A DNA stretch of 64,000 nt, from the NCBI GenBank assembly GCA_963697355.1, contig CAVONV010000035.1, positions 186,001 through 250,000 on the forward strand. Direction: 5' to 3'. Every line of letters starts with the position of its first letter. Positions within the stretch are counted from its first letter, which is position 1. A program made the position numbers and the translations under genes. A model generated the notes under the pieces. That model was not told where the DNA came from and searched no databases. It was given only the letters and a program-made list of their open reading frames with translations. Positions 44,230 to 55,051 of the stretch are shown here, one piece after another. The stretch is from CAVONV01 sp963697355. Lineage in GTDB: Bacteria; Acidobacteriota; Vicinamibacteria; Marinacidobacterales; DATDRI01.

Positions 44230-46009
44230 CTACTGAAAGGCTTCGACCAGCATGATGTCGGAGCCGGCTCCATCTTCTCGACTGAAGAGAATCCATTGCC
44301 CATCGGGAGAAACCGAGTGCCGGCCATATCCACCAAAGCGAGTCTCTAGTCCGAGCTCGGCGACGAGCGTTGTCTCGCGCGTTTCCATGTCGAAAGCCTC
44401 AGCCCTTGCCCCCTCAACATTGTCTTGAAGTAGGTAGACAATCAAGTTTCTCCAAAGGCTGAAACCCGTCACCCCGACGTCCGCTTCACAAATGAGTCTC
44501 TCAATGTGACTCTCCAGGGAAAGCCGCCAGATGCTCCTTGGACTCGTCAACTTCAAGTAATAGACGAATCAATCGTCGGGGGAAAGCCGCAGGCAGAATC
44601 CCTCCATTGTAGGTGACCTGTTCTGCATCCCCACCCGAGGCGGGAACTCGCCAATCTCGTACCAATCCGTGCGGTCTGAGCTGAAATCGAATCCACTCGC
44701 CGTCACTCGACCAGCACCCAGCGAGGTCACTCGACGCTTCTCGAGTGAGTCGAAAGGGGATGCCCACGTTCACGTCGATAACGTAGACTTCCGCATTGCC
44801 TTGAGACGTCTCGGTGAAAACAATGCTTTCACCGCCGGGGGACCAATAGGCCCCCGTGGCGTTCGCCCCTCGGGGAGTCAGTTGAGAGCATTTGGTCCCG
44901 TCGCTGTGGCAGGTCCATATCTGAATTTCGCCCGACCGATCCGAGGTCAACGCAAGCTTGCCGCCGTCGGGCGAGTACCGAGGTCCCCAGTCTTGTCGAG
45001 TAGAACCAATGAACCGGTTGGGTGGGGATGGTTCCCTCGCCCCTGGGCCGCTCACCCGCCAGATGTTGCTGTCGCGATGACGTTGAGAAAAAGCCAAACG
45101 ACCTAGATGGCGAGAGACGGAGACTCCTGAGGCGTTTTCGCCATAGTTCAATCGAGTGGGTTCTCCGTGCTCGATCGGCAGGCGCCACAATCCTAGTGTT
45201 CCCCTCCATTGGGCCGAAAAAACAAGGGTGGAATCATCCGCCAGCCAATCCAAACCTCTGATTTGACCATCGAAACTCGCCACAAGCCTCTGACGTCCCT
45301 CTTCCAAATCCAACACGTAGATTTCGTTGCGGTTTCCTTCCCACCACCGCACGAAGGCCAAATACCGACCATCACCGGAGAACACCGGGTTTCTGTCGCC
45401 CGATCCCGCAGTGGGCGGCGCGGTGAGTTTCCGCTTCGTCTCCTCCTCGATCGAGAACAGAAAAATGCTCTCACTTTCATGGGGTTGGCCCTTGTCAACC
45501 AGTGCCAGGTACTGCCCATCGGGGGCCCAATCGACCCCTGCGAAATGAACATCCGTTAGGGAGGTCAAAATTCGCTCGCTTCCACCACGCGCCTCGACAG
45601 CCACGACTTCGCTATCACCTGCTTCGAGCTCGCGTATAAACACAATGTCCCGGCCGTTTGGCGACCAGGCTGGATGGCTCGCGCTCTGCAATCCACTCGT
45701 GAGAGCGATGGGCTCCTTCGTTTCGATGTCGAGGACGTACACTTCGAAGGGGCCGCCCGTCCCGCCATCCCAAACGAAGGCTAGCCGCTCCCCATCGGGT
45801 GACAAAGCGGGATCAGCTTCGGAACCTTCGAAGCTCGTAAGAGGGGCAGGTACGGCGGGAGAGGGTGAGCCACGCTGCATGACAACGACAAATGACAAGA
45901 CGGCAGCGACGCCGGCAACAAGCACCAGGCCAATCCAGAGCCAGCGACTCAAACCCGAGACTGCAGATCGCCTTTCGCCTTGTTTCGCTTCGTTATTGTT
46001 GCGCGCCAC
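44230..46009 (-). pseudogene. PD40/TolB-propeller membrane protein, frameshifted with a nonsense codon
   Basis: The protein has a short cytoplasmic head, one membrane helix (LWIGLVLVAGVAAVLSFVVVM, about residues 23-43) and a periplasmic WD40-like propeller. Repeats include EADPALSPDGERLAFVWDGG, SHPAWSPNGRDIVFIRE and WGPRYSPDGGKLALTSDRSG. Similar proteins carry a winged-helix or kinase domain before the helix; this one does not. In the last third the frame breaks in GGAGGGATT (near 44599, one extra G). The following frame reads GFCLRLSPDD, then TGA (44569-44571), then FVYYLKLTSPRSIWRLSLE to the natural end SDIMLVEAFQ. As given, translation of the first frame stops at 44501. Confidence 0.75.
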
Positions 46010-46189
46010 CTTGTTGTCCCAAACACTTGGAGGAGAGGATACTATTGACGTCGACGACCATTGTCAATTCGTCAGTGACTGCCCGCCTTCGCTGAGGTCA
46101 TTCGGAGTTAGCTTCGGCGGGTCCGCCAGAGCTATCGCGTGGGCGGACTGGGTGGACCAAGCGTGCGCCGAGACGCCGCCGCTCAGAGA

Positions 46190-48547
46190 TCACTCCTTGC
46201 CAAGGACCTTGAATGGGTGAGCGAGACGATTACCTTTCTCATCGACAACGGTAACCACGTGACTTCCAGGTGTGATGTCGAGTGCCTGTTGGTGGAAGGT
46301 AGAGGTCGAGCCCAAGTAGCGGTCGTCGAGGTGCCAGAACAGGGTCGCTTCGGGTCGCCGGTGCACCGCCTCGAACACAGTCCGGCCCCTCTCCTCGGCC
46401 AAGTCCATGGGAATGTAGAGACGAGTCCCAACGTTTGGATAGATGAAAGCAATGGGGCCCGAAGAACCTTTGACGATCGCAGCTCGCTGGCAATCGTTAC
46501 GGAAAGGCGGCAAGGACCGGTAGTCGGCATGACGTTTCCGGTAGTAGAACTCTTGCTTAGGTGACAGGACGAACCACGAGCGATGGGTCATGCGACCCGG
46601 TGATTCACACTCACCATGTACACGAAAGCGTTGCTCGCTATCGAGGTGGACGAGGCGATTGTTCGGACTCAGTTGTCCGAAATGGCTATCGCGAGGCACC
46701 CATTGTTGTTGTGTTTCACAATGGCCATTCGCCAAATAGCCGTCGTTGCGGCAGGTCTCGACTTCTTTCATGTGCAAATAGGGCTGAGGAATCCACTCGG
46801 CTCTCTCCAATCGATTGAAAATGTCAAAGAGGATGGGTGCGGCGGCAGTCGCTCCGGTCAAACCAGGTCGACCCTCACCCGTGGCATTACCCACCCACAC
46901 GGCCACCGTGTGCTCACTCGTCGTTCCGATCGCCCATGCATCCCGATGCCCGAAGCTCGTCCCCGTCTTCCATGCAATCTTCCGGCTGCTCGCAAAGTTC
47001 TGCCAGAAGCCCTCGTCCCCGGGGCGCGCCACCTCCAGCAATGCATTCAGGGTTAGCCAAGCCGCAGCCGGGCCGATATCGGGCAGCCGATCGGTCGTGT
47101 TGTCCTCGGTTTGCAGCAACCTGAGCCTGCGAAGAGCTTTTGGCGGGCCGGGTTGCGAGTGACGGGCAATGGCCACGAGGTTGGCGTACATACCCGTCAA
47201 ATCCCAAAGTGTTGCTTCCGCCCCCCCCAAGATCAGGGTAAGGCCATAGTCCTCGGGAGGGCGCATGAGCGTCGTCATTCCTGCCTGCTCGAGAAAGTCA
47301 TAGAAACGAGCCACACCGTGGCGCTTCAGCATCCGGACCGCCGGAACGTTCAGGGATCGGACCAGAGCTTCTCGAGCCGGCACAGCACCTCGGTAAGTGC
47401 GGTCGAAGTTCTCCGGCATGTAACCCGCGTATTGAGTGGGCACGTCGGCGACCAGTGTGGTCGGAAGGATTTCTCCAGCCTGCAACATCGCGGCGAACAG
47501 GAACGGCTTCAAGATGCTCCCGCTGCTCCGCGGCCGATGAATGATATCCACGGCATAGCCCGTATCGTTTGCTACGGACCATTGCGTATTGCCTACGTAA
47601 GCCAACACGTCGAAAGAGCGGTTGTCCACCAAAAGAACGGCTGCGTTACCTATCCCTTGAAGAGTCAACGACCGTGCGTGTTGCTCCACGATCGACATCG
47701 TCGCCTGCTGTAAGTCCCTGTTCAATGTGGAGGCCAAGCGACGGGTTCCCGATTCAATACCCGAGTTCAACGTTTCGAGAAGGTGGGGCGCTGCTCGTGG
47801 CAGCGGGACCGGTCGTTCCGGTAGGGATTCTCGCAAAGCGAGGTCCAGGTCGAGATCACTCAGTACCCCGCTGCGATGCAAGGTAACGAGGAGTCGGTTG
47901 CGTTTTCCCTCGAGGGAATCTCGGTTGCGACCCGGGTGGATCAAGGCCGGACTGTTGGGCAGTACCGCGAGCATGGCACTCTCCGCCCAAGATAACTTCT
48001 CGGGAGCTCGCCCGAAGTAGCGCCAGGACGCCGCTTCGAGACCCACAACATTTCCCCCGAATGGAGCGTGACTCGCATAAAGAGACAGAATCTCCTCTTT
48101 GCTGTGACCCACCTCCAGTCGAATCGCCATCGCCAGCTCGATGAATTTTTCGGCATAGGTACGCGATGGGTTGTTACGCGCGAGGCGGATCACTTGCATG
48201 GTGAGGGTGCTTCCCCCACTCACAATCTTGCCCTTGGAGATATTCTCGATGAGAGACCGCGCCAGAGCCAATGGATCGAAGCCGGGGTGCCGGTAGAACC
48301 GTTTGTCCTCGAACGCGGTGATCGCCCGGGCGAACTTGTCCGGTACCTTGCTTTGCGGAGGAAACCGCCACTGTTCGTCCTCCGCGATCTTCGCGCCCAG
48401 CAGCTCTCCGTTCCGGTCCACCAAGACGAACGACACCGGTTCATCAAAGAGGGGCTCGGGCAGACAATGCCAAAAGGCCAAGCCGGTCAAGCAAACCGTG
48501 ACGACCAGCAGCTCGCGCACCCTCGCTTTGACCATCCAGTCCTTCAT
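46190..48547 (-). CDS. pbpC: Penicillin-binding protein 1C (PbpC)
   Basis: This is a 785-residue bifunctional peptidoglycan synthase with one N-terminal membrane helix. The GT51 glycosyltransferase domain carries AFEDKRFYRHPGFDPLALA (catalytic Glu), GGSTLTMQVIRLARN and KFIELAMAIRLE. The transpeptidase domain has SSGSILKPFLFAAML (active Ser in S-x-x-K), RSLNVPAVRML (S-x-N) and WKTGTSFGHRDAWAIG (KTG). The C-terminal PBP1C-specific domain (about 690-785) ends with VVTVVDEKGNRLAHPFKVL. The ATG at 48547 overlaps the stop of the alpha-2-macroglobulin gene (ATGA). This pairing is widespread; the two proteins are thought to link cell-wall repair with defence against host proteases. Confidence 0.95.
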   Translation of the reverse strand: MKDWMVKARVRELLVVTVCLTGLAFWHCLPEPLFDEPVSFVLVDRNGELLGAKIAEDEQWRFPPQSKVPDKFARAITAFEDKRFYRHPGFDPLALARSLIENISKGKIVSGGSTLTMQVIRLARNNPSRTYAEKFIELAMAIRLEVGHSKEEILSLYASHAPFGGNVVGLEAASWRYFGRAPEKLSWAESAMLAVLPNSPALIHPGRNRDSLEGKRNRLLVTLHRSGVLSDLDLDLALRESLPERPVPLPRAAPHLLETLNSGIESGTRRLASTLNRDLQQATMSIVEQHARSLTLQGIGNAAVLLVDNRSFDVLAYVGNTQWSVANDTGYAVDIIHRPRSSGSILKPFLFAAMLQAGEILPTTLVADVPTQYAGYMPENFDRTYRGAVPAREALVRSLNVPAVRMLKRHGVARFYDFLEQAGMTTLMRPPEDYGLTLILGGAEATLWDLTGMYANLVAIARHSQPGPPKALRRLRLLQTEDNTTDRLPDIGPAAAWLTLNALLEVARPGDEGFWQNFASSRKIAWKTGTSFGHRDAWAIGTTSEHTVAVWVGNATGEGRPGLTGATAAAPILFDIFNRLERAEWIPQPYLHMKEVETCRNDGYLANGHCETQQQWVPRDSHFGQLSPNNRLVHLDSEQRFRVHGECESPGRMTHRSWFVLSPKQEFYYRKRHADYRSLPPFRNDCQRAAIVKGSSGPIAFIYPNVGTRLYIPMDLAEERGRTVFEAVHRRPEATLFWHLDDRYLGSTSTFHQQALDITPGSHVVTVVDEKGNRLAHPFKVLGKE

Positions 48548-51500
48548 CGTCTCGAGCTCGTGACCTCTACCCACCGCCCTTTCGTTCGGGCTTGTTTGCT
48601 GACATCGTACATGGCCTCCACCGTCACACTGGGTAAGTAGTACCGTCCCAGATAGGCAGCGTTTAGAAACGTCGTGAACACCTTGGTCTCACCGGCATTC
48701 AGACCGAAGTACCGGTAGACGCGGTCGTCGCGAATATCCTCGTAGTCGAGGTCCGACGGCTCCGGTTCGCCCGATTCCTCGAGGCGCGTATTGTGGATCT
48801 CCCAACCGGAAGGCATGATGTGGGTGAGTGCCAGGTTCTCCAAGTTCACGCTGGTCCGGTTCGTGACCTTCACCACCGCGACGAAATCGCTCCCTTGATC
48901 CAGTCGCTCGATGTCGAGGCTATCGCCATCGGGATGGGTATAGAGCAGGTCGATACCCAATCCCGAGGCCGAGGCCTTTTCCTCACCCGCCATTGGCGTA
49001 CCGCGAACGGCGACGGTCGCGAACAACGTGCGATCATTGGACGGATTCACCAAGGTCAACCGCGATCCAGAGGCAGGGATGTCGTCCAACGAACCGGTGT
49101 ATATGGGTTTGCCCATCCGAACCGCTTGCGGAGGACGGTCCCCTACCCGGACCTCGAACGAAGGTGTCCCGGTATCGGCGGCACCGGCGAACTTCGCCAT
49201 CGCCAACAAGCCGAAAGCTACCGACTGGGTGCTGTGCCACTTGTTGGAGGCGAGCTCGCCCGAAACCTGATCGACGATGTCTTTCAACCCGTTCTCGCGG
49301 TTCAAGATCAGCATAGCGTTCAAAACGATGGCCCGGTCACGGAGGCCCGAACCGAAGGTGAAGTCCGGCTGCTCATAGTCGCGAATTTCGATGCGGTCCG
49401 TTTCGACCAGATCGTTTGCCACTTCGACGAGGCCCGCGAGTCGATAGGCGGCAGCCAATTGCCAACGGGCCACTGACGTGAGATCGCGAGTCTCTCGCAG
49501 CCGGTTCATGGCTCCGAGCTCCGGCCGGTTTGCGAGAGCCAGCGTGTAGAGACGGTAAGCTTGGTCCAGGACCGACGTATCGGTTCCGGCAGACCAAGAC
49601 TGAGCGGCCGATTTCTGGTACTGCAACCAATCAGAAGACATTTCCGCCGGTACGTGATAGCCGAGCTTTTCCGCTTCCAACAAGAAATGCCCGGCGTAGT
49701 TGGTAGACCAAGCATTTCGGGCGTCGAAACCCGACGATACCCAGAAGCCACCGGGCCAGTAAATGAAGGCTCCCGACCCAACCTGAAAACCGCGCAGCCG
49801 GTCGATACCTGCCGCGATGTTGTTCTCAATCTCCGCCTTGCGAGTCTCCTCGAGATTGACGAGTTGGGACAAATAGAGCTGTGGAAACACCGATGAAGTG
49901 ACTTGCTCGAGGCAGCCGTGGGGATACTGGATGAGGTAAGCAAGGCGACGCTCCAAGCCGAGCGGCGGCACCGAGGACACCTCGAGACTCACTTCGTTCG
50001 TGCCCTCCATGCCATGAGGCACAATATCGGTTTCCCAGCTCTCCCCCGCGCTCAAGACCTTACTCACCTGTTCTACCGTGGGAGGATTGGGATTTCGGAC
50101 GTCGATGGTGACTTCGGCCTGCGCCGAGTGCCCGGCCGCTCGAGCGCTGAAACGCAATCTGCCCTTCCCCGGGCGTGGGCGCACTTTGAAGTTCAGCATT
50201 CCAATCTTCTCTTCGGGCTCCGAGAAGGTCACCGTCACCGTTTCTTTGCCGACGATGTCGAAGTGTTGGTCGGGCTCCACACTGAGGCTCACATCATTGA
50301 TAGCCGGATCCATGACAAAAACAGAAACGGGCGCGGAAAACTCCTCCCCCGGGCCAATCACACGCGGTAGTGTGGCCAGAAGCATGAGCGGTTGGCGCAC
50401 GAAGACCGACTTGTCGGTGGAGCCGTAGGCACCGTCCCGACCCGCCACCACCATCACGCGAACCGCACCCACATATTGCGGTAGCTCGAACTCGTGAGCG
50501 TTCTTAGCGCCGGCCCCGAGTTGGAACGGTCCTAGGTAGGACACGACCGGTGGGAACCGTTTTCGTTCTTGTTTTTCCGGCTGCAGATCGGTGTCACCTC
50601 CGCCGAGTGCAAGCAGGCGTTCCAACTCACCGCCATAGGCTCCCACGATATGGTCGAACAGATCCCATGTCGATACGCCCAACGCTTCACGCTTGTAGAA
50701 GTGGTCATGAAGATGCGGCGTCTTGAAGCTGGTGAGTCCTAGCAGGCCCTCGTCAACGATGGCCACCGTGTAGAACATCGGCCGGCCTTCCGCCTCGGAA
50801 ACCACAACGTGGGCGGTCGTCTCCGGAGCCCATTCTTCCGGCGCCTCGAGCAAGGGCGCAAGACGTGTCTCGGGGTCGTTCACCTTCAAAGGGATGATTC
50901 CATAAAGACGTATGGGTCGATCGTTTTTCTTGTCAGCATGCGGCTGGAGCAAGGTGACGCTCACGTAAACATTGGGGCTCATCGCCTTGGTGATGGGCAC
51001 CTCCAACGAAGTTTCCTCATTGGGGAACTCGATCCAGCGCTGCTGCAAGATCCCGGTACCGTTCTCGATGGTTAAAAGAGCCCTTCCCTCGGAGGCTTCC
51101 GGCAGCTTCAATTTCGCAACCTCACCCACACGGTACTCGGACTTGTCGGCAACGAAGGTGAGCACATTGGCACCCGGTCCCCCTTGCTCTTGGGCACGGC
51201 CGGCCCAACCCGGCCAATCGACGTAGAAAACCTTGCCCGTACAGTGTCCCCCTTCGGCGTCGCAAGCGCGCAAAAGGTAGCGTCCCCATGAGGGATACTT
51301 GATCTGGAACGTCCAGTTCCCTCTACCGTTTTCGGTCGCCACGGTGTCTTTCGCGACCACACCACTGTGCGAAGCACTGGCATATTGCGAGAGCGTGTCG
51401 CCCGATTTGTCCCACCACCACTTCCATTCGATCTTGTAGAGCGTGAGCTCGATGCTCTCGAGCGAGACCGGCTCGCCATCGTCGTTCAAGCTGGCGATCT

Positions 51501-54123
51501 CAACCACGTGATCAACGTCGGTAAGCAACATGTTGCGGGCCTGGTCGCCCTTGGGCATCTTGACACCCACATAACGCTCAAAGGGCGAGAACGGAATGCT
51601 TTGACGAGAGACACTGAAGGCTCCCCCGCGCTCGAAGACACGTGACGTAAAGCTCGCATTCAACATGCCGGGCGCCTCTTGCTCCAAGCTCAAATCGCTC
51701 GAGAAGTTGGCGTAGCCTTGACCATCCAGCTCGCCTTCGAACAGCGTCTCCGGATCACCGTTGAACTCCCGAACCGGATCGTCGAACACGAAGTCCGTGT
51801 TGCGGCTGAATCGAGTGGGTGCCGTTCGCAGGCGTACCGACACATCGGCCTTCAGGCTCGAAGCCGTGGCGCCACTCAACCACTGTGCAAACAACTTGCC
51901 TCGAAGCGGCATTTCAGAGCGCGTCAACACCTCTCGGCCGAAATCCAGATCGACTTTGAGTCGGTTGGGCATCACCGTTTCGACTCGGACGGCCTTCGTG
52001 AAGGTATTGCCACCCAAAATGGCCTTTGCCTGCCACAGGCCGGTAGGAGCATCGTCTGCGGTCTCCATCACGAAGGGATAGAAACCCCCTACCGGCAGGT
52101 TGTTCGTCTGAGTTGCCATGAGTTGGCCCTTGGGATTGTAGAGCTCCATGGTGGCCGGGTGCCCGTCCGGTATCGATCGATCTTTGTCTTCCAAAACGAA
52201 GGTGAGATACATCTCGTCGCCGGGGCGCCACACGCCTCGCTCCCCGTAAATCATCCCCTTGATGCCGTCGGTTACTTTTTCCCCGCCCACGTCGAAGTGG
52301 CTGGTCGGTAGCGTGGTGCCCTTGGAGAGTTTCAAGTAGCCCTTCTCACCGGACTTTTCGGCCAACAGATAAAACGGTATGGCGTCGATGTCCAGCTCCG
52401 CGAATCCTCTGGAGTCGGTCACCGCATTGCCAACGACCTGGTTTTGGAAGTTCATTACCGAGAGGTTGACTGCTCTCATCGGCTTCGCGGTTCTCAGATC
52501 GGTGGCCACGACGAAAAGCTCGCCGTGCTGGTCGCGCTTCGCAAGTAGCCCGATGTTCGAGGTGAGGAAGTTGCGTTCGTCTTTCACGCCTTCGGAGTAC
52601 TTGTAATAGGCGAGTTTGCAGGGGTCGTTGCGATCGTTCCAATTGCTCCCGTCACTGGCCGTACCATAGTAGTTCTCCCAGTAATCCCAACTACTGGCGT
52701 CATTGACATTTAGGTCCGTGTCGTTGGCGAGCGGGGGCTCCGTCTCCGAGTCTTCGTGAACGTCTCCGCTGCACTCGAAGGTGGAGTCCGATCGGCGAAT
52801 CGACAAGGTCAGCCGATAGAGTCCGCCGGGATCGTCTCGAAAGAGCTCAGTGGCATCCAGGCTGTATCGATTCCATTTGTTAAACTCGGGCGAGGAAAGG
52901 TGAAGGGTGCGCCGCCAAAGATAGCGCCCCACACGTCCCAACTCGCTCGAACCGTCCAATGTGTTGGTTTGCAGAAACTGCCCCATGTTGTCTTCGTAGA
53001 TGCGGAACGCCGTCACCCGAACCGATTGCACCCCCACCGCTTCGAAAGGGATGCTCAACACGGGATTCTCCGGCAGGATCACACCTTTTCCCACGAAACG
53101 CACCTGTGGGTTGACGGTCACCAAGGTCACCGCATGCTGCTCTTGGTCCACCAGGCGAGCACCGTCGGCGTTCACGATGCCGGGCTCGAGCGTCACCAAC
53201 ACCTCGCCAACGGTCACCTCGTCGGGGTAGATTTTGAGGAGGTTACCCTCGATGCGAGTGGTGAAAGACCCCTTGTCCAACCGCACGAGACCCGTCAAGT
53301 CCTGACGCGGATCCAAATTGTCGGAAAAATAGACCTGAAGATGTTGCTGCCGGTCCCGGATCGCTTTGACTTGGGTGACTTCGAATCGGTCCTTGTCCGG
53401 GACTTCGATGTCCCGTTTTCCTAAAGTATCCACACCGATGATCTCACCGTCCCATTGGAGACGAATCATCTCGGGACCTGCCTGGCGCACGATGCCAGGG
53501 ATGGAGAAATCATGGAGCTTGCCGTTGATATTATGTTGCCACTCGATCGAGACGGGCTCGTCGAGAAAACTCGCCGAGAGCATCTTCTCGACACGGTCCG
53601 CATCTTCCACGTCGGAGGTCAAGACCGATCCTTTGAGAACCATTTCCCCGTCGTTGGCCGCACTCGCACCGAGGCCGTCGATATTGATCTCGAACTGCTG
53701 CTCGAGAACCTGAAAGGCGAACTCGTAACTGTCGAGCTCCTTTGGAATGCCGGAGAGCGCCTTCGCTTCGACCGTCACACGAAAATGCCGCCCACTGTCC
53801 AGATCTTGGTCGGGTACTAGGACAATCTCCCTTGGACTCGTAAATGTGCTGACACCTTTGATCCTCGGATCGACACGCAGTATCGATGCCGCGTCTTGAC
53901 CGACCCGGCCTTCATCGACAACATCGTTGACGAACAACACCCGGATCTTGGCTTTCTTGGATACCAGGCCGGACGTATGGGCACTCACGACTTGGCTCCA
54001 CAGAGGATCTTGGGGCGCGATCTCGGGGCGTTCGCGGCCTACCCGACTGCAGGAGACCGATGAGCCCAAAAGCAACAGCATGCCTACTGCAACCCGACCG
54101 ATGGACAAACTCCGTATCATCAT
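48544..54123 (-). CDS. Bacterial alpha-2-macroglobulin (YfhM-like lipoprotein)
   Basis: This 1859-residue protease trap is anchored in the periplasm. The start is at 54123, where TAGGGGAAAA precedes an ATG pair and the signal MMIRSLSIGRVAVGMLLLLG begins; its likely lipobox ends SSVSC. Macroglobulin-type beta domains fill the first half (for example VWRPGDEMYLTFVLEDKDRS). A bait-type region lies in the middle. The thioester motif GCLEQ is in YPHGCLEQVTSSVFPQLYLS (about residue 1402), in a helical thioester domain. An A2M receptor-binding-like domain ends at residue 1859. The protein captures attacking proteases through the thioester. It is translationally coupled to pbpC. Confidence 0.93.
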   Translation of the reverse strand: MMIRSLSIGRVAVGMLLLLGSSVSCSRVGRERPEIAPQDPLWSQVVSAHTSGLVSKKAKIRVLFVNDVVDEGRVGQDAASILRVDPRIKGVSTFTSPREIVLVPDQDLDSGRHFRVTVEAKALSGIPKELDSYEFAFQVLEQQFEINIDGLGASAANDGEMVLKGSVLTSDVEDADRVEKMLSASFLDEPVSIEWQHNINGKLHDFSIPGIVRQAGPEMIRLQWDGEIIGVDTLGKRDIEVPDKDRFEVTQVKAIRDRQQHLQVYFSDNLDPRQDLTGLVRLDKGSFTTRIEGNLLKIYPDEVTVGEVLVTLEPGIVNADGARLVDQEQHAVTLVTVNPQVRFVGKGVILPENPVLSIPFEAVGVQSVRVTAFRIYEDNMGQFLQTNTLDGSSELGRVGRYLWRRTLHLSSPEFNKWNRYSLDATELFRDDPGGLYRLTLSIRRSDSTFECSGDVHEDSETEPPLANDTDLNVNDASSWDYWENYYGTASDGSNWNDRNDPCKLAYYKYSEGVKDERNFLTSNIGLLAKRDQHGELFVVATDLRTAKPMRAVNLSVMNFQNQVVGNAVTDSRGFAELDIDAIPFYLLAEKSGEKGYLKLSKGTTLPTSHFDVGGEKVTDGIKGMIYGERGVWRPGDEMYLTFVLEDKDRSIPDGHPATMELYNPKGQLMATQTNNLPVGGFYPFVMETADDAPTGLWQAKAILGGNTFTKAVRVETVMPNRLKVDLDFGREVLTRSEMPLRGKLFAQWLSGATASSLKADVSVRLRTAPTRFSRNTDFVFDDPVREFNGDPETLFEGELDGQGYANFSSDLSLEQEAPGMLNASFTSRVFERGGAFSVSRQSIPFSPFERYVGVKMPKGDQARNMLLTDVDHVVEIASLNDDGEPVSLESIELTLYKIEWKWWWDKSGDTLSQYASASHSGVVAKDTVATENGRGNWTFQIKYPSWGRYLLRACDAEGGHCTGKVFYVDWPGWAGRAQEQGGPGANVLTFVADKSEYRVGEVAKLKLPEASEGRALLTIENGTGILQQRWIEFPNEETSLEVPITKAMSPNVYVSVTLLQPHADKKNDRPIRLYGIIPLKVNDPETRLAPLLEAPEEWAPETTAHVVVSEAEGRPMFYTVAIVDEGLLGLTSFKTPHLHDHFYKREALGVSTWDLFDHIVGAYGGELERLLALGGGDTDLQPEKQERKRFPPVVSYLGPFQLGAGAKNAHEFELPQYVGAVRVMVVAGRDGAYGSTDKSVFVRQPLMLLATLPRVIGPGEEFSAPVSVFVMDPAINDVSLSVEPDQHFDIVGKETVTVTFSEPEEKIGMLNFKVRPRPGKGRLRFSARAAGHSAQAEVTIDVRNPNPPTVEQVSKVLSAGESWETDIVPHGMEGTNEVSLEVSSVPPLGLERRLAYLIQYPHGCLEQVTSSVFPQLYLSQLVNLEETRKAEIENNIAAGIDRLRGFQVGSGAFIYWPGGFWVSSGFDARNAWSTNYAGHFLLEAEKLGYHVPAEMSSDWLQYQKSAAQSWSAGTDTSVLDQAYRLYTLALANRPELGAMNRLRETRDLTSVARWQLAAAYRLAGLVEVANDLVETDRIEIRDYEQPDFTFGSGLRDRAIVLNAMLILNRENGLKDIVDQVSGELASNKWHSTQSVAFGLLAMAKFAGAADTGTPSFEVRVGDRPPQAVRMGKPIYTGSLDDIPASGSRLTLVNPSNDRTLFATVAVRGTPMAGEEKASASGLGIDLLYTHPDGDSLDIERLDQGSDFVAVVKVTNRTSVNLENLALTHIMPSGWEIHNTRLEESGEPEPSDLDYEDIRDDRVYRYFGLNAGETKVFTTFLNAAYLGRYYLPSVTVEAMYDVSKQARTKGRWVEVTSSRR

Positions 54124-54601
54124 TTTTCCCCTAACCGGGTTGTGGAGACTTCGCGGCGATCGAGCGATCGTTGTCCAAGGCAAGAGCTCGGCGCTACTCG
54201 TCGGACAGGCTCCCACTGCAAGTCCCCAAACCTCACGACAGTGATGCGTTGAGCTCCCGTTGTTCTCTTCTCATGCGAATTCCATTCCAGGTCGACGAAC
54301 GAGCCCGACGAATCTGTGAGCTCATTCCCCAACCGACGTAAAGTACTCTACATCACTTCATTCGTGAACCCATTTGTGACACGAACGTAGCAAGGTTCAT
54401 TCTCGGGAGTCAAACAGCGGGGCTGAGCTGAGGTAATTCTTTCTCGGCACACCCCGATCTTACATTGAGGAGAAGCATTCCGCGGCGAACGGCAGGACGT
54501 CAAGAAGGAGCACGAAAAGAGGATCAAGAACCCGCCTGCTCCGGATCGGCCGAGACGGAGTTCTCGCCGAGTGCGGGCCTAGGCGTTCGTGCTCCGCCTG
54601 C
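54124..54601. other. Spacer between LytTR and alpha-2-macroglobulin genes
   Basis: There is no recognisable gene in about 480 bases. TTCGTG (54361-54366) and CACGAA (54380-54385) form a weak 6-bp inverted repeat. The promoter for the alpha-2-macroglobulin/pbpC unit should lie here, but I could not identify a convincing -35/-10 pair. Confidence 0.35.
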
Positions 54602-54955
54602 TTACTTTTGTCCGTACGCGCCCAAGAGCTTCTTCAGAGCATTGCGGCTGATAGGCAAGATACGGTTTACGGGCGGCTCCAGCTTCAGCTCCCAGTCGGA
54701 CCCTTTCGAGCGACGGCGGATCTCTCGAATCCTCTCGAGGTTGACGGCGTGGTTCTTGTGGATCCGGACGAAGCCATAGGGTTCGAAATCAGGTTGTAGC
54801 TCTCCGAGCGAGCGAACGTCGCGAAGGGAGCGTCGGCTCCGAGTGCGAATGAGGGTTTCGTCGCCGACCGCCTCGAGGTAGTAGACCTCGGCCGGGTCGA
54901 TGGGTTTACGAACAAACTCGCCGATGTGGATAAGGACTTTCTCTAAGCGTCTCAT
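54602..54955 (-). CDS. Stand-alone LytTR DNA-binding protein
   Basis: This 117-residue transcription regulator consists almost entirely of a LytTR domain (about 15-115). Motifs are AEVYYLEAVGDETLIRTRS, then SLGELQPDFEPYGFVRIHKN, HAVNLERIREIRRR and a final RNALKKLLGAYGQK. LytTR domains bind direct repeats at promoters and usually follow a receiver domain, which is absent here. No sensor kinase or receiver gene is adjacent, so input may come from a protein encoded elsewhere. It could regulate the divergent or downstream cell-envelope genes, but that is a guess. Confidence 0.85.
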   Translation of the reverse strand: MRRLEKVLIHIGEFVRKPIDPAEVYYLEAVGDETLIRTRSRRSLRDVRSLGELQPDFEPYGFVRIHKNHAVNLERIREIRRRSKGSDWELKLEPPVNRILPISRNALKKLLGAYGQK

Positions 54956-55051
54956 CCTATCTTTCTAGCATGAGATGACGTTTTATGGAACAACGTGCTC
55001 TCCTGAAGGCATGACGTGTTGGTTTAAGGAACAAGCTGCAGAGTATGGCCC

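Noticed and set aside
43959..44336. Minus-strand frame overlapping the PD40 3' end
   Set aside because: It runs through the real C-terminal coding sequence in another frame and has no family features.
44569..44571. In-frame TGA in the PD40 gene as a second selenocysteine
   Set aside because: The position corresponds to Arg/Gly in PD40 repeats (SPDD-x-FVYY), not Cys, there is also a frameshift just before it, and I saw no fitting hairpin.
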